Shown here: positions 8,636 to 16,346 of the stretch, in pieces | Layout of the letters: each line of letters begins with the position of its first letter | Position numbering within the stretch: position 1 is the stretch's first letter | DNA from: Psychrobacter sp. AH5 | GTDB taxonomy: Bacteria; Pseudomonadota; Gammaproteobacteria; Pseudomonadales; Moraxellaceae | DNA: 64,000 nucleotides | Direction: 5' to 3' | NCBI RefSeq assembly: GCF_040371085.1 | Contig: NZ_JAMBMT010000001.1 | Coordinates: 1,116,001 to 1,180,000, forward strand | Notes under the pieces: model-generated | The model's database searches: none | The model's input: only the letters and a program-made list of their open reading frames with translations | Told to the model about the DNA's origin: nothing | Position numbers and translations under genes: made by a program

Positions 8636-9814
8636 ATGACTAATAATGCTACAAGCACAGATAAACCTTTAAGTATTGCTCAGACTTCAAATCAAAAAAC
8701 GCTTGATAATCAAGTATCGTTGACAGACTTTGATGCTGAATCAGTTCACTTTAATGATCAAGATTATGATGACATTGACGCTAACTATAATGATGACGAT
8801 GATGTTGATGATGAGCAAATAGATGGCGATTATGAGCAGCAGCAAAAAGGCCAACCGATACCAGAAGTCATCGATGTGACACACACCGTGAGCGAAGATG
8901 AGTCAGGGTTACGCATTGATAAGCTTGCCTCACAAGTGTTTACTGATTTTTCGCGTGGACAGCTACAAGGTTGGATCGGCGATGGTAGCTTGTTATGTAA
9001 TGATAAAGTAGAGAAGCCTAAATATCGCTGCAAAACAGGCGATGTGCTACAGCTATCAACGACGCTAGAGCAGCATAGTGAAGATCAGCCAGAAAACATC
9101 GCGATCGAAGTGGTATACGAGGATGACGCGGTATTAGTCATTAATAAGCCTGTTGGCATGGTGGTGCATCCTGGAGCTGGCAATCAAACAGGTACGCTAG
9201 TCAATGCGCTACTTTATCATTATCCGCAGCAGCATCATCTACCGCGCGCAGGTCTTGTGCACCGAATTGATAAAGAGACCTCAGGGCTGTTACTGATTGG
9301 CAAGACTAAGCCGGCACAAATGGCATTAATGGAGCAGCTCAAAGATAAGAGCGTCTATCGTCACTATCAATGCGTGGTGGCAGGGGACAAAGCTAGTCTT
9401 ATGCGTCACCGCCGTATCGATGCGCCAATCGGTCGCCACCGCAATCAGCGTACTAAGATGACAGTGATGACGGCCGGACGTGAAGCGGTTACTCATTTAT
9501 TAGAGATAACGCCTTTAAATGATAATTACTGCCTGTTAGATGTCGGTCTTGAGACTGGTCGCACCCATCAAATACGCGTGCATTTGAGTCATATCAGCTA
9601 TCCGATAGTAGGCGACCGTGTCTATGGGGGACGCCGGCAACTGCGTGCAGGCCTTAGCGAGCAGCAGCGCCAAGCCATTAGTAATTTTCCGCGTCAAGCT
9701 TTACATGCTTATACTTTGGGTTTTGTGCATCCAACGACTGGCGAGGATATCGAGGTTACCACGCCATTACCCGATGATATGCAGCAGCTCATAGCTGTCT
9801 TAAAGGATGATTAG
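8636..9814 (+). CDS. rluD: 23S rRNA pseudouridine synthase RluD
   Basis: Converts uridines 1911, 1915 and 1917 (E. coli numbering) of 23S rRNA helix 69 to pseudouridine. 392 residues. The first ~80 are a strongly acidic, Asp/Gln-rich extension (DYDDIDANYNDDDDVDDE) absent from E. coli RluD. An S4 RNA-binding domain follows at ~88-140 (LRIDKLASQVFTDFSRGQLQ). The catalytic domain carries VLVINKPVGMVVHPG and the signature LVHRIDKETSGLLL, with catalytic Asp212, then GRTHQIRVHL. The next gene encodes a YfiH-type protein, the usual neighbour of rluD in gammaproteobacteria. The Shine-Dalgarno sequence ahead of the start is weak, so the start codon is not certain. Confidence 0.95.
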   Translation: MTNNATSTDKPLSIAQTSNQKTLDNQVSLTDFDAESVHFNDQDYDDIDANYNDDDDVDDEQIDGDYEQQQKGQPIPEVIDVTHTVSEDESGLRIDKLASQVFTDFSRGQLQGWIGDGSLLCNDKVEKPKYRCKTGDVLQLSTTLEQHSEDQPENIAIEVVYEDDAVLVINKPVGMVVHPGAGNQTGTLVNALLYHYPQQHHLPRAGLVHRIDKETSGLLLIGKTKPAQMALMEQLKDKSVYRHYQCVVAGDKASLMRHRRIDAPIGRHRNQRTKMTVMTAGREAVTHLLEITPLNDNYCLLDVGLETGRTHQIRVHLSHISYPIVGDRVYGGRRQLRAGLSEQQRQAISNFPRQALHAYTLGFVHPTTGEDIEVTTPLPDDMQQLIAVLKDD

Positions 9815-9903
9815 CATCAACTGATAATTAGTTATCACTTAAATAATTATCAATAGTGATCACCACTTTTTTAGCCAACTCAAACCTATGTGAAGCGCGA
9901 AAT

Positions 9904-10905
9904 ATGACGGACAAGTCCAGCACGCTAGATAATCTGCCAATGCAATTAATCGCTCAGCTTGATAAGGTCGCTGTTTTTCAAACCAAAGCTTTTGCTACTA
10001 ATGAGGCTAAGCCTTTGGTCAAAAATCAGCAATCACAAAAAGCTCTGGCAAGCTATGGCGAGCTTAATCTAGGTTTACATGTTAATGACGATAGCAAGCA
10101 GGTATTGAGCAACCGTATGCGTCTTCTTAGCGCCATTAATAGTCAGTTAAGCTTAAAACATCAATCGACGATTGCTAGTTTGCACTGGGTCAATCAAGTC
10201 CATGGTAACCACATTCACATTATAGATACTAAGAGCGCTTGCCTAAATATGCAGCCTTTGAATGCTGATGCTATGGTCAGTCAGCACGGCAATGTCGGTC
10301 TGGCGATTATGACCGCAGATTGTGTGCCAATCGCTCTTTATCAGCCAGCGACCGGTCAAATAGCAGCGATTCATGCAGGTTGGCAAGGACTAGCCTGCGG
10401 AGTTATCAAAGCGACTTTCGAGCGTTTTGATAGCAGTAAGCCTATCATGGCTTGGATAGGAGCTTGTATCAGTCAAGCCAACTATGAAGTAGATCGTCAG
10501 CTGCTAGATAAACTGCGAGCAGGCTGCACTGACAATAAGTTATTAGACGTATCAACGCTCAAAGATTTTGAGCTATTGTTTAGCAGACCATCATCTGTTG
10601 AGATTAAGCTGGATGATGGCCGCAATAATGAGAATAAAATCAATAGTGATGATTTATATAAGAGTATTGATAAATTATCAAATTGCGCTACTCTAAGCAC
10701 AGATAAAGTATATGCAGACAAAGTTAAGCTTAACTTACCAAAGCTTGCTGCGGCTCAGTTGAATAGCTTAGCTATTAGGGTGGCAAATGATGCTGCTATT
10801 GATTGTAGCTATGAGAATTCTAGCTATTATTCTTATCGCCGCCAGACCCATTTGCAGCAACCTGCTACCGGCCGCATGGCTTTGGTTATCGTCCGCAGTC
10901 GCTAG
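9904..10905 (+). CDS. pgeF: Purine nucleoside phosphorylase/laccase-domain protein (YfiH/PgeF type)
   Basis: Member of the multicopper-oxidase-like laccase-domain family (formerly polyphenol oxidase, DUF152). Members are reported to act on purine nucleosides, and E. coli YfiH (PgeF) is linked to peptidoglycan editing. I chose the ATG at 9904 (MTDKSSTLDN). A GTG at 9856 would add 16 residues. The zinc-site segments are clear: HWVNQVHGNHIH, NADAMVS..., IMTADCVPIALY and IAAIHAGWQGLACGVI, then AWIGACISQANYEV. The C-terminus has SYYSYRRQTHLQQPATGRMAL. Compared with E. coli YfiH it has an insertion of about 60-80 polar residues before the last motif (residues ~200-285 of this start). Likely co-transcribed with rluD, from which it is separated by 90 bp. 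Confidence 0.88.
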   Translation: MTDKSSTLDNLPMQLIAQLDKVAVFQTKAFATNEAKPLVKNQQSQKALASYGELNLGLHVNDDSKQVLSNRMRLLSAINSQLSLKHQSTIASLHWVNQVHGNHIHIIDTKSACLNMQPLNADAMVSQHGNVGLAIMTADCVPIALYQPATGQIAAIHAGWQGLACGVIKATFERFDSSKPIMAWIGACISQANYEVDRQLLDKLRAGCTDNKLLDVSTLKDFELLFSRPSSVEIKLDDGRNNENKINSDDLYKSIDKLSNCATLSTDKVYADKVKLNLPKLAAAQLNSLAIRVANDAAIDCSYENSSYYSYRRQTHLQQPATGRMALVIVRSR

Positions 10906-10946
10906 ATAACTCTATTACCTATTACAAACCTATTATTAGAGCATAT

Positions 10947-11570
10947 ATGACTACACCTATATCTTCTGTATCTAAAGCTGCTGATGCCAGTACTACTGAT
11001 AAAACCTCTAATCTCTCCATAGCGGTGATTTATCATAGTAATTATGGTCACACCAAACGCGTCGCCCAAGCCATAGTAACTGGCGCGCGTCAACAGCTTG
11101 CTGACTCGCAAGTTAAAGCCGTTGATGTTCACAAGGTGGATTGGGATTTTTTGGATCAGGCTGATTTATTGGTATTTGGTAGCGCCGTTTATATGGGCAG
11201 TGTCACCGCTGGTTTTAAAACCTTTATGGATGAGACCTCAAAGCGTTGGTATAACCGCGTATGGGAAGGCAAATGGGCAGCCGCTTTTGCCAATTCTGGT
11301 GGACTAAGCGGTGATAAGCTAGCAGTGCTGCAACAAATTAATCTCTACTGCATGCAGCACGGCATGAATTGGATCGGCTTGCCTTTGATGCCTACCGGTC
11401 ATGGCGATGATGACCTAAACCGTTTATCGAGCTTCTTGGGTTTGATGACGCAGTCAATTGACGGCCCTCCGGAGGAGACGCCTGGTAAAGGCGATATGGA
11501 TACCGCGGTTTGGTTCGGCAATCATTTAGCAAAAACCATCATCAAGCATCAACCCATTAGCGAAAAATAG
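10947..11570 (+). CDS. Flavodoxin-fold NAD(P)H-dependent oxidoreductase
   Basis: A 207-residue protein with a flavodoxin-like fold. The N-terminal ~22 residues are a polar tail. Next comes a beta strand with an FMN phosphate-binding loop (IAVIYHSNYGHTKRVAQAI), then LLVFGSAVYMGSVTAGFKTFMDET and WAAAFANSGGLSGDKLAVLQQI, both typical of the NADPH-dependent FMN reductase/WrbA-like group. The electron donor and the substrate cannot be told from the sequence. It lies 41 bp downstream of the pgeF-like gene and is followed by a strong terminator, so it probably ends the rluD operon. Confidence 0.85.
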   Translation: MTTPISSVSKAADASTTDKTSNLSIAVIYHSNYGHTKRVAQAIVTGARQQLADSQVKAVDVHKVDWDFLDQADLLVFGSAVYMGSVTAGFKTFMDETSKRWYNRVWEGKWAAAFANSGGLSGDKLAVLQQINLYCMQHGMNWIGLPLMPTGHGDDDLNRLSSFLGLMTQSIDGPPEETPGKGDMDTAVWFGNHLAKTIIKHQPISEK

Positions 11571-11653
11571 CCCAACTATTACACTCAAATTATTCTTAAG
11601 CAAGTCATGAATAGCTAAGTAATTAACAGCAAGTCATAAAGCCTTGGCGATAA

Positions 11654-11698
11654 GCAAAAGGGCAGATATCTAATAAATATCTGCCCTTTTGCTTTTTT
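11654..11698 (+). terminator. Strong rho-independent terminator
   Basis: A long near-perfect hairpin (GCAAAAGGGCAGATAT at 11654-11669 with ATATCTGCCCTTTTGC ending at 11692), followed by TTTTTT. It closes the rluD-pgeF-flavodoxin group. Confidence 0.9.
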
Positions 11699-11771
11699 AT
11701 TCTGAAGTTAAATCAAGCTAAGTGTTTGGGTTTTTGTGTTTAAGTAAAACTAGTCAATTAGAGCAGGCCAA

Positions 11772-11939
11772 TTATTTTTGCACGTTATAAGCAATTACCG
11801 GAATAGGACTGGCACCAAATTGCAGAGATTGACAACCACTTTGTAGTATCGTCAATAAAAACAGCCCACTAATAGTAAGAGCTTGTAAAGCTGGTTTTCT
11901 TATAGAGCTTATAGCCTTTAGCAAAGGAGTGGTTTTCAA
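11772..11939 (-). CDS. Small putative lipoprotein, 55 residues, TTG start
   Basis: Found by translating the minus strand by eye. From a TTG at 11937-11939 it reads (M)KTTPLLKAISSIRKPALQ, then the hydrophobic stretch ALTISGLFLLTILQSGC, then QSLQFGASPIPVIAYNVQK and stop (11772-11774). This is a basic N-region, a hydrophobic core and a lipobox-like LQSGC with Cys36, leaving a mature lipopeptide of only 20 residues. A GAGAG sequence sits about 8 nt ahead of the TTG as a possible ribosome binding site. There is no in-frame ATG. Function unknown. It lies alone between the terminator at 11654 and the cytochrome gene. It could be chance, but the lipobox and the ribosome-site spacing argue for a real gene. 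Confidence 0.5.
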   Translation of the reverse strand: MKTTPLLKAISSIRKPALQALTISGLFLLTILQSGCQSLQFGASPIPVIAYNVQK

Positions 11940-12382
11940 TGTAGTGCTCTCAAAACAGTTAAGCTTTTTATGATAATAGCAATGACAGGAAATAGCGACA
12001 AGATAAGTCTAATTATAACTGATGCTAAGGGTTGCTATTGATATTATTTAGGTTGCTAATAAATCAATTTATTTGTATAGACTTCAACAATATAAATGTA
12101 GTGGCGTTTTTGTAAAGTATTTAGACGAATAAGTTAATAAACTAGCAATAATTTAGAAATAATATAAGTTGTTCTTATAGGCCAATCCACAAATAAGTCG
12201 CTAAGCGATGAAAATGCTTAACAAATCAATAAGACTAAATAGTAATCGTTGAACCATAAAAGCGTTTAAGTGTTAAACAGACCTGAATCTACTCAATTTT
12301 TAATACTTTTATAAAAAATAGTTAATAAAGATTATGCAAAACAATTAGCTAAAAATTAAGCTGCTAGCTTTAAGAGGATACT
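11940..12382. other. AT-rich intergenic region upstream of the cytochrome/amine oxidase module
   Basis: About 440 bp, very AT-rich. It should hold the promoter of the triheme cytochrome gene and that of the small minus-strand lipoprotein. I see no gene and no clear operator. Confidence 0.6.
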
Positions 12383-13819
12383 ATGAAGCCACTTTATCTG
12401 ATGTTATCGATGTTCGCTATCGGTCTTACTTCTACCGCCGCCTTAGCTGAAACCGCGAGTCTATCTGAGGCGGCAGCTCTACCTAATGTAAGCCCAGCTA
12501 ACAGTGAGCTGGTCAATCGCGGCGCTTATGTCGCTCGTGCTGCTGATTGTATGGCCTGTCATAGAGAGGATTATTCTGGCGGCGTCGCTATTGAGACTCC
12601 AATGGGTGATATCTATGCGACCAATATCACCCCCTCTAAGCGCTATGGTATCGGTAATTATACCGAAAACGATCTAAAAAAAGCGCTGCGTAAAGGCCGT
12701 GCTCCAGATCATATGATTTATCCTGCCATGCCGTATCCATCTTATCATGGGATGAAAGATGAAGATATCAGCGCGCTTTTTGCTTATTTGCAAACAGTAC
12801 CAGCCATCGATGAAGAGCCTGAGAATAAGACAGATTTACCGTTTCCTTTTAATATTCGTAGTTTGATATTTTTTTGGAACATCATAAACTTGCCTGCTTA
12901 TGAAACCCGTGACGATTTAAATCCAGTCCAACAACGCGGCGAATATCTAGTCAATAATCTTGAGCACTGCGGCACTTGTCATACCCCGCGCGATAGTACT
13001 ATGGGCGCTGATAACAGTAAGTACTTATCAGGGGCGCAGCTCGGTAATTGGTACGCGCCTAACATCACCCCCGATAAGTCAAGCGGCATTGGCAGCTGGA
13101 GTGAGAACGATATCGTCACCTATCTGCATACCGGCGAGCTTGATCAGCGCGCTTACGCAGGCGGGCCTATGGGCGAAGCGGTGGCGCATAGTACTCGCTA
13201 TTTGACCGATGAAGATTTGGGCGCGATTGCTTCTTATCTAAAAGTAGTCCCCGCCATTGAGACACAAGATACCATTACAGAAGTAGACACTGCAAGCCTT
13301 CCGGCTCCCATTAATGCGTCTATTACTCATGATTTACTTGCGCAAGATGATTATCTGACCCAAGCAAAAGCTGGTGTGGATAGTAATTCGCCAGAAGGGC
13401 TTTATCTTAACGTCTGTGCTAGCTGTCATGGGGTCAATGGTTACGCTCAGCCTGATGCTGGTTACGCGCCTATTGTCGGTCTAAGTAGTATGCGCCGTAA
13501 AAATCCGGATACGTTGATCAATGTCATCGCTCATGGCGTAAAAGGCGCGACTAATATTAGACCTAATATGCCAGGATTCTCAGAGGAGTTAAGCTCTGAG
13601 CAGATTGCTGCTATCACTAACTATGTACGCGTCAAGTTCGGTGGACTTCAAACGAGTGAAGTCAGTGCTGCGGATGTCGACAGTGCTATGGTCGTAGGAT
13701 CACAAAAGCCTTTTTTAATTAAGTATGCAGGGGTGTTAGCCATAATCGGTATTTTGGTCGCGCTTATGGTACTTTATTTTATTATCAGAGCGGTGCTACG
13801 GTCGCGTCGTCGCCCTTAG
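12383..13819 (+). CDS. Triheme cytochrome c, membrane-anchored, alcohol/gluconate dehydrogenase cytochrome-subunit type
   Basis: 478 residues. A signal peptide (MKPLYLMLSMFAIGLTSTAA, cleavage near LAETA) sends it to the periplasm. There are three c-type heme sites: C56-MAC-H60, C196-GTC-H200 and C345-ASC-H349. They lie in three cytochrome c domains with MPYPSYHGMKDEDISALFAYL and MPGFSEELSSEQIAAITNYV as likely axial-Met regions. One C-terminal membrane helix (about residues 445-470) ends in basic RSRRRP. This layout matches the triheme subunits that pass electrons from periplasmic dehydrogenases to ubiquinone or an oxidase. Its usual partner, a PQQ or GMC dehydrogenase, is absent. The next gene encodes an exported FAD amine oxidase instead. 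A good ribosome site (AGAGGA) precedes the ATG. Confidence 0.92.
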   Translation: MKPLYLMLSMFAIGLTSTAALAETASLSEAAALPNVSPANSELVNRGAYVARAADCMACHREDYSGGVAIETPMGDIYATNITPSKRYGIGNYTENDLKKALRKGRAPDHMIYPAMPYPSYHGMKDEDISALFAYLQTVPAIDEEPENKTDLPFPFNIRSLIFFWNIINLPAYETRDDLNPVQQRGEYLVNNLEHCGTCHTPRDSTMGADNSKYLSGAQLGNWYAPNITPDKSSGIGSWSENDIVTYLHTGELDQRAYAGGPMGEAVAHSTRYLTDEDLGAIASYLKVVPAIETQDTITEVDTASLPAPINASITHDLLAQDDYLTQAKAGVDSNSPEGLYLNVCASCHGVNGYAQPDAGYAPIVGLSSMRRKNPDTLINVIAHGVKGATNIRPNMPGFSEELSSEQIAAITNYVRVKFGGLQTSEVSAADVDSAMVVGSQKPFLIKYAGVLAIIGILVALMVLYFIIRAVLRSRRRP

Positions 13820-14031
13820 AGCGCAAACTAGTAGATAAATTAAACCGCAAATTTGTATAAAATATCGCTGCGGCAGCGCTAGTAGAAGCGTTTAAATGAT
13901 AAATAATAACCGATTATAAGACTGATTCACCAATATTTAGAGTAATGATCAAGTAGTAAGCCTTGCAAAGATAAGAGTTTATTATAAAGCGGAGGCGCTA
14001 CTTTTGAGGGTCATACCATAAGGACACTATT

Positions 14032-15630
14032 ATGAAAGATATGCTTCAATCACCCACGCGGCGTCAACTGCTCTCTATGATTGGTAAAACGGCTGGTGCT
14101 ACTGCCATGTACCAAGCTATGACGACCTTAGGGTTTGCCTCTGAGTCCACTTTTAAGGAAGAGTTGAACCTGACAGGAGCACCTCCTGGCGCCAGTATTA
14201 TTATCCTTGGCGCAGGGCTTGCAGGCTTGACCGCCGCTTATGAGCTGCGTAAAGCCGGTTATAAAGTTAAGGTTTTGGAGTATCAAAATCGCGGTGGTGG
14301 TCGTAGCTGGACGCTTAATAGCGGCGATAAATATACTGAGCTTGGTGGAGAGCAGGTTACGTGTGATTTTGAAGAGGGCAACTACTTTAATGGTGGGCCT
14401 TGGCGTCTACCAAGTCATCATTATGCTGTATTTCATTACTGCAAAAAGTTTGGCGTAAAACTTGAGCCATTCATTCAAACCAATAATAGAGCGTATTTAC
14501 ATCGTACTAATCATTTCAATGGCGTACCGCAGCGCTTAGGCGACGTCCGTAGTGATGTGCAAGGCTATGTTTCAGAGCTCCTAGCTAAGTCGGTTAATGT
14601 TGGTGGCCTTGATCGCTCAGTAAATACTGAGGATAAAGAGAAGTTATTAGAAGGGTTAAAAGGCTGGGGCGTATTAGATAAAGATTATCGCTATGTCACA
14701 AGCCATGCCACTAGTAAGGTTCGTGGTTATAGTGTCTATCCTGGTGGTGGCCTGATGCCTAACCCTCAACCCTCCGATGTCCTACCGATGAGTGAGCTAT
14801 TGCAATCTGGGGTCTGGTCGGATCTGTATACCAACTTTGATGTCTACGTGCATCATCCTACTATGTTTCAGCCAGTCGGCGGTATGGGCAAAATTGGCGA
14901 TGCTTTCACTCGTGAATGTAACGATATGATTACTTTAAATGCCAAAGTCACCAAAATTCACCAAGATGAGAGCGGCGTGACCGTTGATTATGTCGATAGT
15001 AACAATCCTAATGGCGGCACCAAAACTGAGCGCGCCGATTGGTGTATTTGTACTATACCGCTGACCGTATTGACGCAAATGGACATCAACGTCTCAAAGC
15101 CAATGAAAGAGGCAATGTCAGCAGTACCTTATGATACCTCGTTTAAAGTTGGTCTTGAGTTCAAGCGCCGTTTTTGGGAAGAGGATGAATGGATCTATGG
15201 CGGGGTAACTTATACTGATATGCCTAACGTACAGATTGCTTATCCTTCAGAGAATATGTTTACCACAGGATCAGGGGTGTTGCTAGGAGGCTACGGTTAT
15301 GGGCCAACCTCTTATAAGTTCAATGCTTTAACCCCGCAGCAGCGTATTGATGCTGCTCTAGCTTACGGCAAACATATTCATCCGCAGTATCCAAAAGAGT
15401 TTAGGACAGGTACCTCTGTTGTTTGGCACCGTATCCCATGGACACTAGGCTGCTATGGTATTTGGAGTGAATCGAGCCGTGAGAAATACTACGATACTTT
15501 ATGTCAGATCGATAATAGAATTGTACTAGCCGGCGAGCACTGCTCAAATATTCCAGCTTGGCAAGAAGGGGCTATACTATCTGGCTTAGACACCGCCAAT
15601 CGATTACATAAAAGAGCGAAGGCTGTTTAG
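14032..15630 (+). CDS. Exported FAD-dependent amine oxidase/dehydrogenase (flavin monoamine oxidase family)
   Basis: 532 residues. The N-terminus has a Tat-like signal (SPTRRQLLSMIGKTAGATAM), so the folded flavoprotein is probably exported to the periplasm. A dinucleotide-binding fold follows: IIILGAGLAGLTAAYELRKAG, then GGGRSWTL and ELGGEQV. The C-terminal FAD motif is IVLAGEHCSNIPAWQEGAILSG. Cys474, in TLGCYGIW, sits where eukaryotic MAO has the cysteine of its GGCY motif that binds FAD covalently, so covalent flavin is possible. The substrate is unknown. Its place between two periplasmic cytochrome c genes suggests that it hands electrons to cytochrome rather than to oxygen, as reported for the nicotine oxidoreductase NicA2. 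Ribosome site AAGGA is 10 nt upstream. Confidence 0.9.
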   Translation: MKDMLQSPTRRQLLSMIGKTAGATAMYQAMTTLGFASESTFKEELNLTGAPPGASIIILGAGLAGLTAAYELRKAGYKVKVLEYQNRGGGRSWTLNSGDKYTELGGEQVTCDFEEGNYFNGGPWRLPSHHYAVFHYCKKFGVKLEPFIQTNNRAYLHRTNHFNGVPQRLGDVRSDVQGYVSELLAKSVNVGGLDRSVNTEDKEKLLEGLKGWGVLDKDYRYVTSHATSKVRGYSVYPGGGLMPNPQPSDVLPMSELLQSGVWSDLYTNFDVYVHHPTMFQPVGGMGKIGDAFTRECNDMITLNAKVTKIHQDESGVTVDYVDSNNPNGGTKTERADWCICTIPLTVLTQMDINVSKPMKEAMSAVPYDTSFKVGLEFKRRFWEEDEWIYGGVTYTDMPNVQIAYPSENMFTTGSGVLLGGYGYGPTSYKFNALTPQQRIDAALAYGKHIHPQYPKEFRTGTSVVWHRIPWTLGCYGIWSESSREKYYDTLCQIDNRIVLAGEHCSNIPAWQEGAILSGLDTANRLHKRAKAV

Positions 15631-15665
15631 CCAGCTGTCATAGATAAATAGATTAAGAGGCAACT

Positions 15666-16280
15666 ATGAAATATTTTAATGGTTCACTATTGACAGCGGC
15701 TATCACCATTGCTTTGCTGTCTGGCTGCTCTACCAATCATCAGGCTGAAACGCTAGCAGAGCCAACAGCAGTAGAGTCGGCAGATGATTTTGATTTTGAG
15801 GCTGGGCGTAATAATGGCGCATGGGGCGCTGTATATATGAGCCCAGAGGAGCTAGCGAAACCTCAGGTTGATATCGTCAGCTACGCTGGTATTCCTGCTA
15901 TGGCTGAGGATCCTGAAGTACAAAAATGGAATCAGGTGTTTGGAGAGAGTAATGGCTATCATAGCACCGATGGCCGCGAGCTCTATCATCGTTCTTGCGC
16001 GGCTTGTCATATGCATGATGGTAAAGGTGCCTACGGAGCAGGCTATTATCCGCCACTCGCGGATAACAGTAAAATGGCTTCTAAGTTTTATACGATAGGC
16101 ATTTTGATAAATGGCCTACGCGGTATGCCATCGTTTCATATGATGATGAATGATGAGCAAATGGCGGCGGTGACTCAATATATTATGAGAGATTTAAATG
16201 GTCTAGAGGCAACGGTTACCGCCGAAGATGTGGCACAGATAAGACATGACAATCCTCCTGGCTACGATCCTAATGAATAG
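15666..16280 (+). CDS. Monoheme cytochrome c lipoprotein
   Basis: 204 residues. A lipoprotein signal ends in LLSGC with Cys21, followed by a polar linker (residues 22-75). One cytochrome c domain follows at ~90-190, with heme site C111-AAC-H115 and a Met-containing stretch after it (GLRGMPSFHMMMNDEQMAAVTQYI). It starts 35 bp after the amine oxidase stop with ribosome site AGAGG, so the two are probably co-transcribed. Likely role by inference: the first electron acceptor of the amine oxidase at the membrane surface, passing electrons to the triheme cytochrome. It is followed by a bidirectional terminator. Confidence 0.9.
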   Translation: MKYFNGSLLTAAITIALLSGCSTNHQAETLAEPTAVESADDFDFEAGRNNGAWGAVYMSPEELAKPQVDIVSYAGIPAMAEDPEVQKWNQVFGESNGYHSTDGRELYHRSCAACHMHDGKGAYGAGYYPPLADNSKMASKFYTIGILINGLRGMPSFHMMMNDEQMAAVTQYIMRDLNGLEATVTAEDVAQIRHDNPPGYDPNE

Positions 16281-16295
16281 CCTCTATGTTATGAC

Positions 16296-16330
16296 AAAAA
16301 TCGCCTGATACTATCAAGCGATTTTTTAGT
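16296..16330. terminator. Bidirectional terminator between the cytochrome c lipoprotein gene and tolB
   Basis: AAAAATCGC (16296-16304) pairs with GCGATTTTT (16318 onward), and the inner TGAT/ATCA also pairs. There are A and T runs on both sides. It lies between two convergent genes. Confidence 0.8.
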
Positions 16331-16346
16331 TTTAGTATACTTCCGC

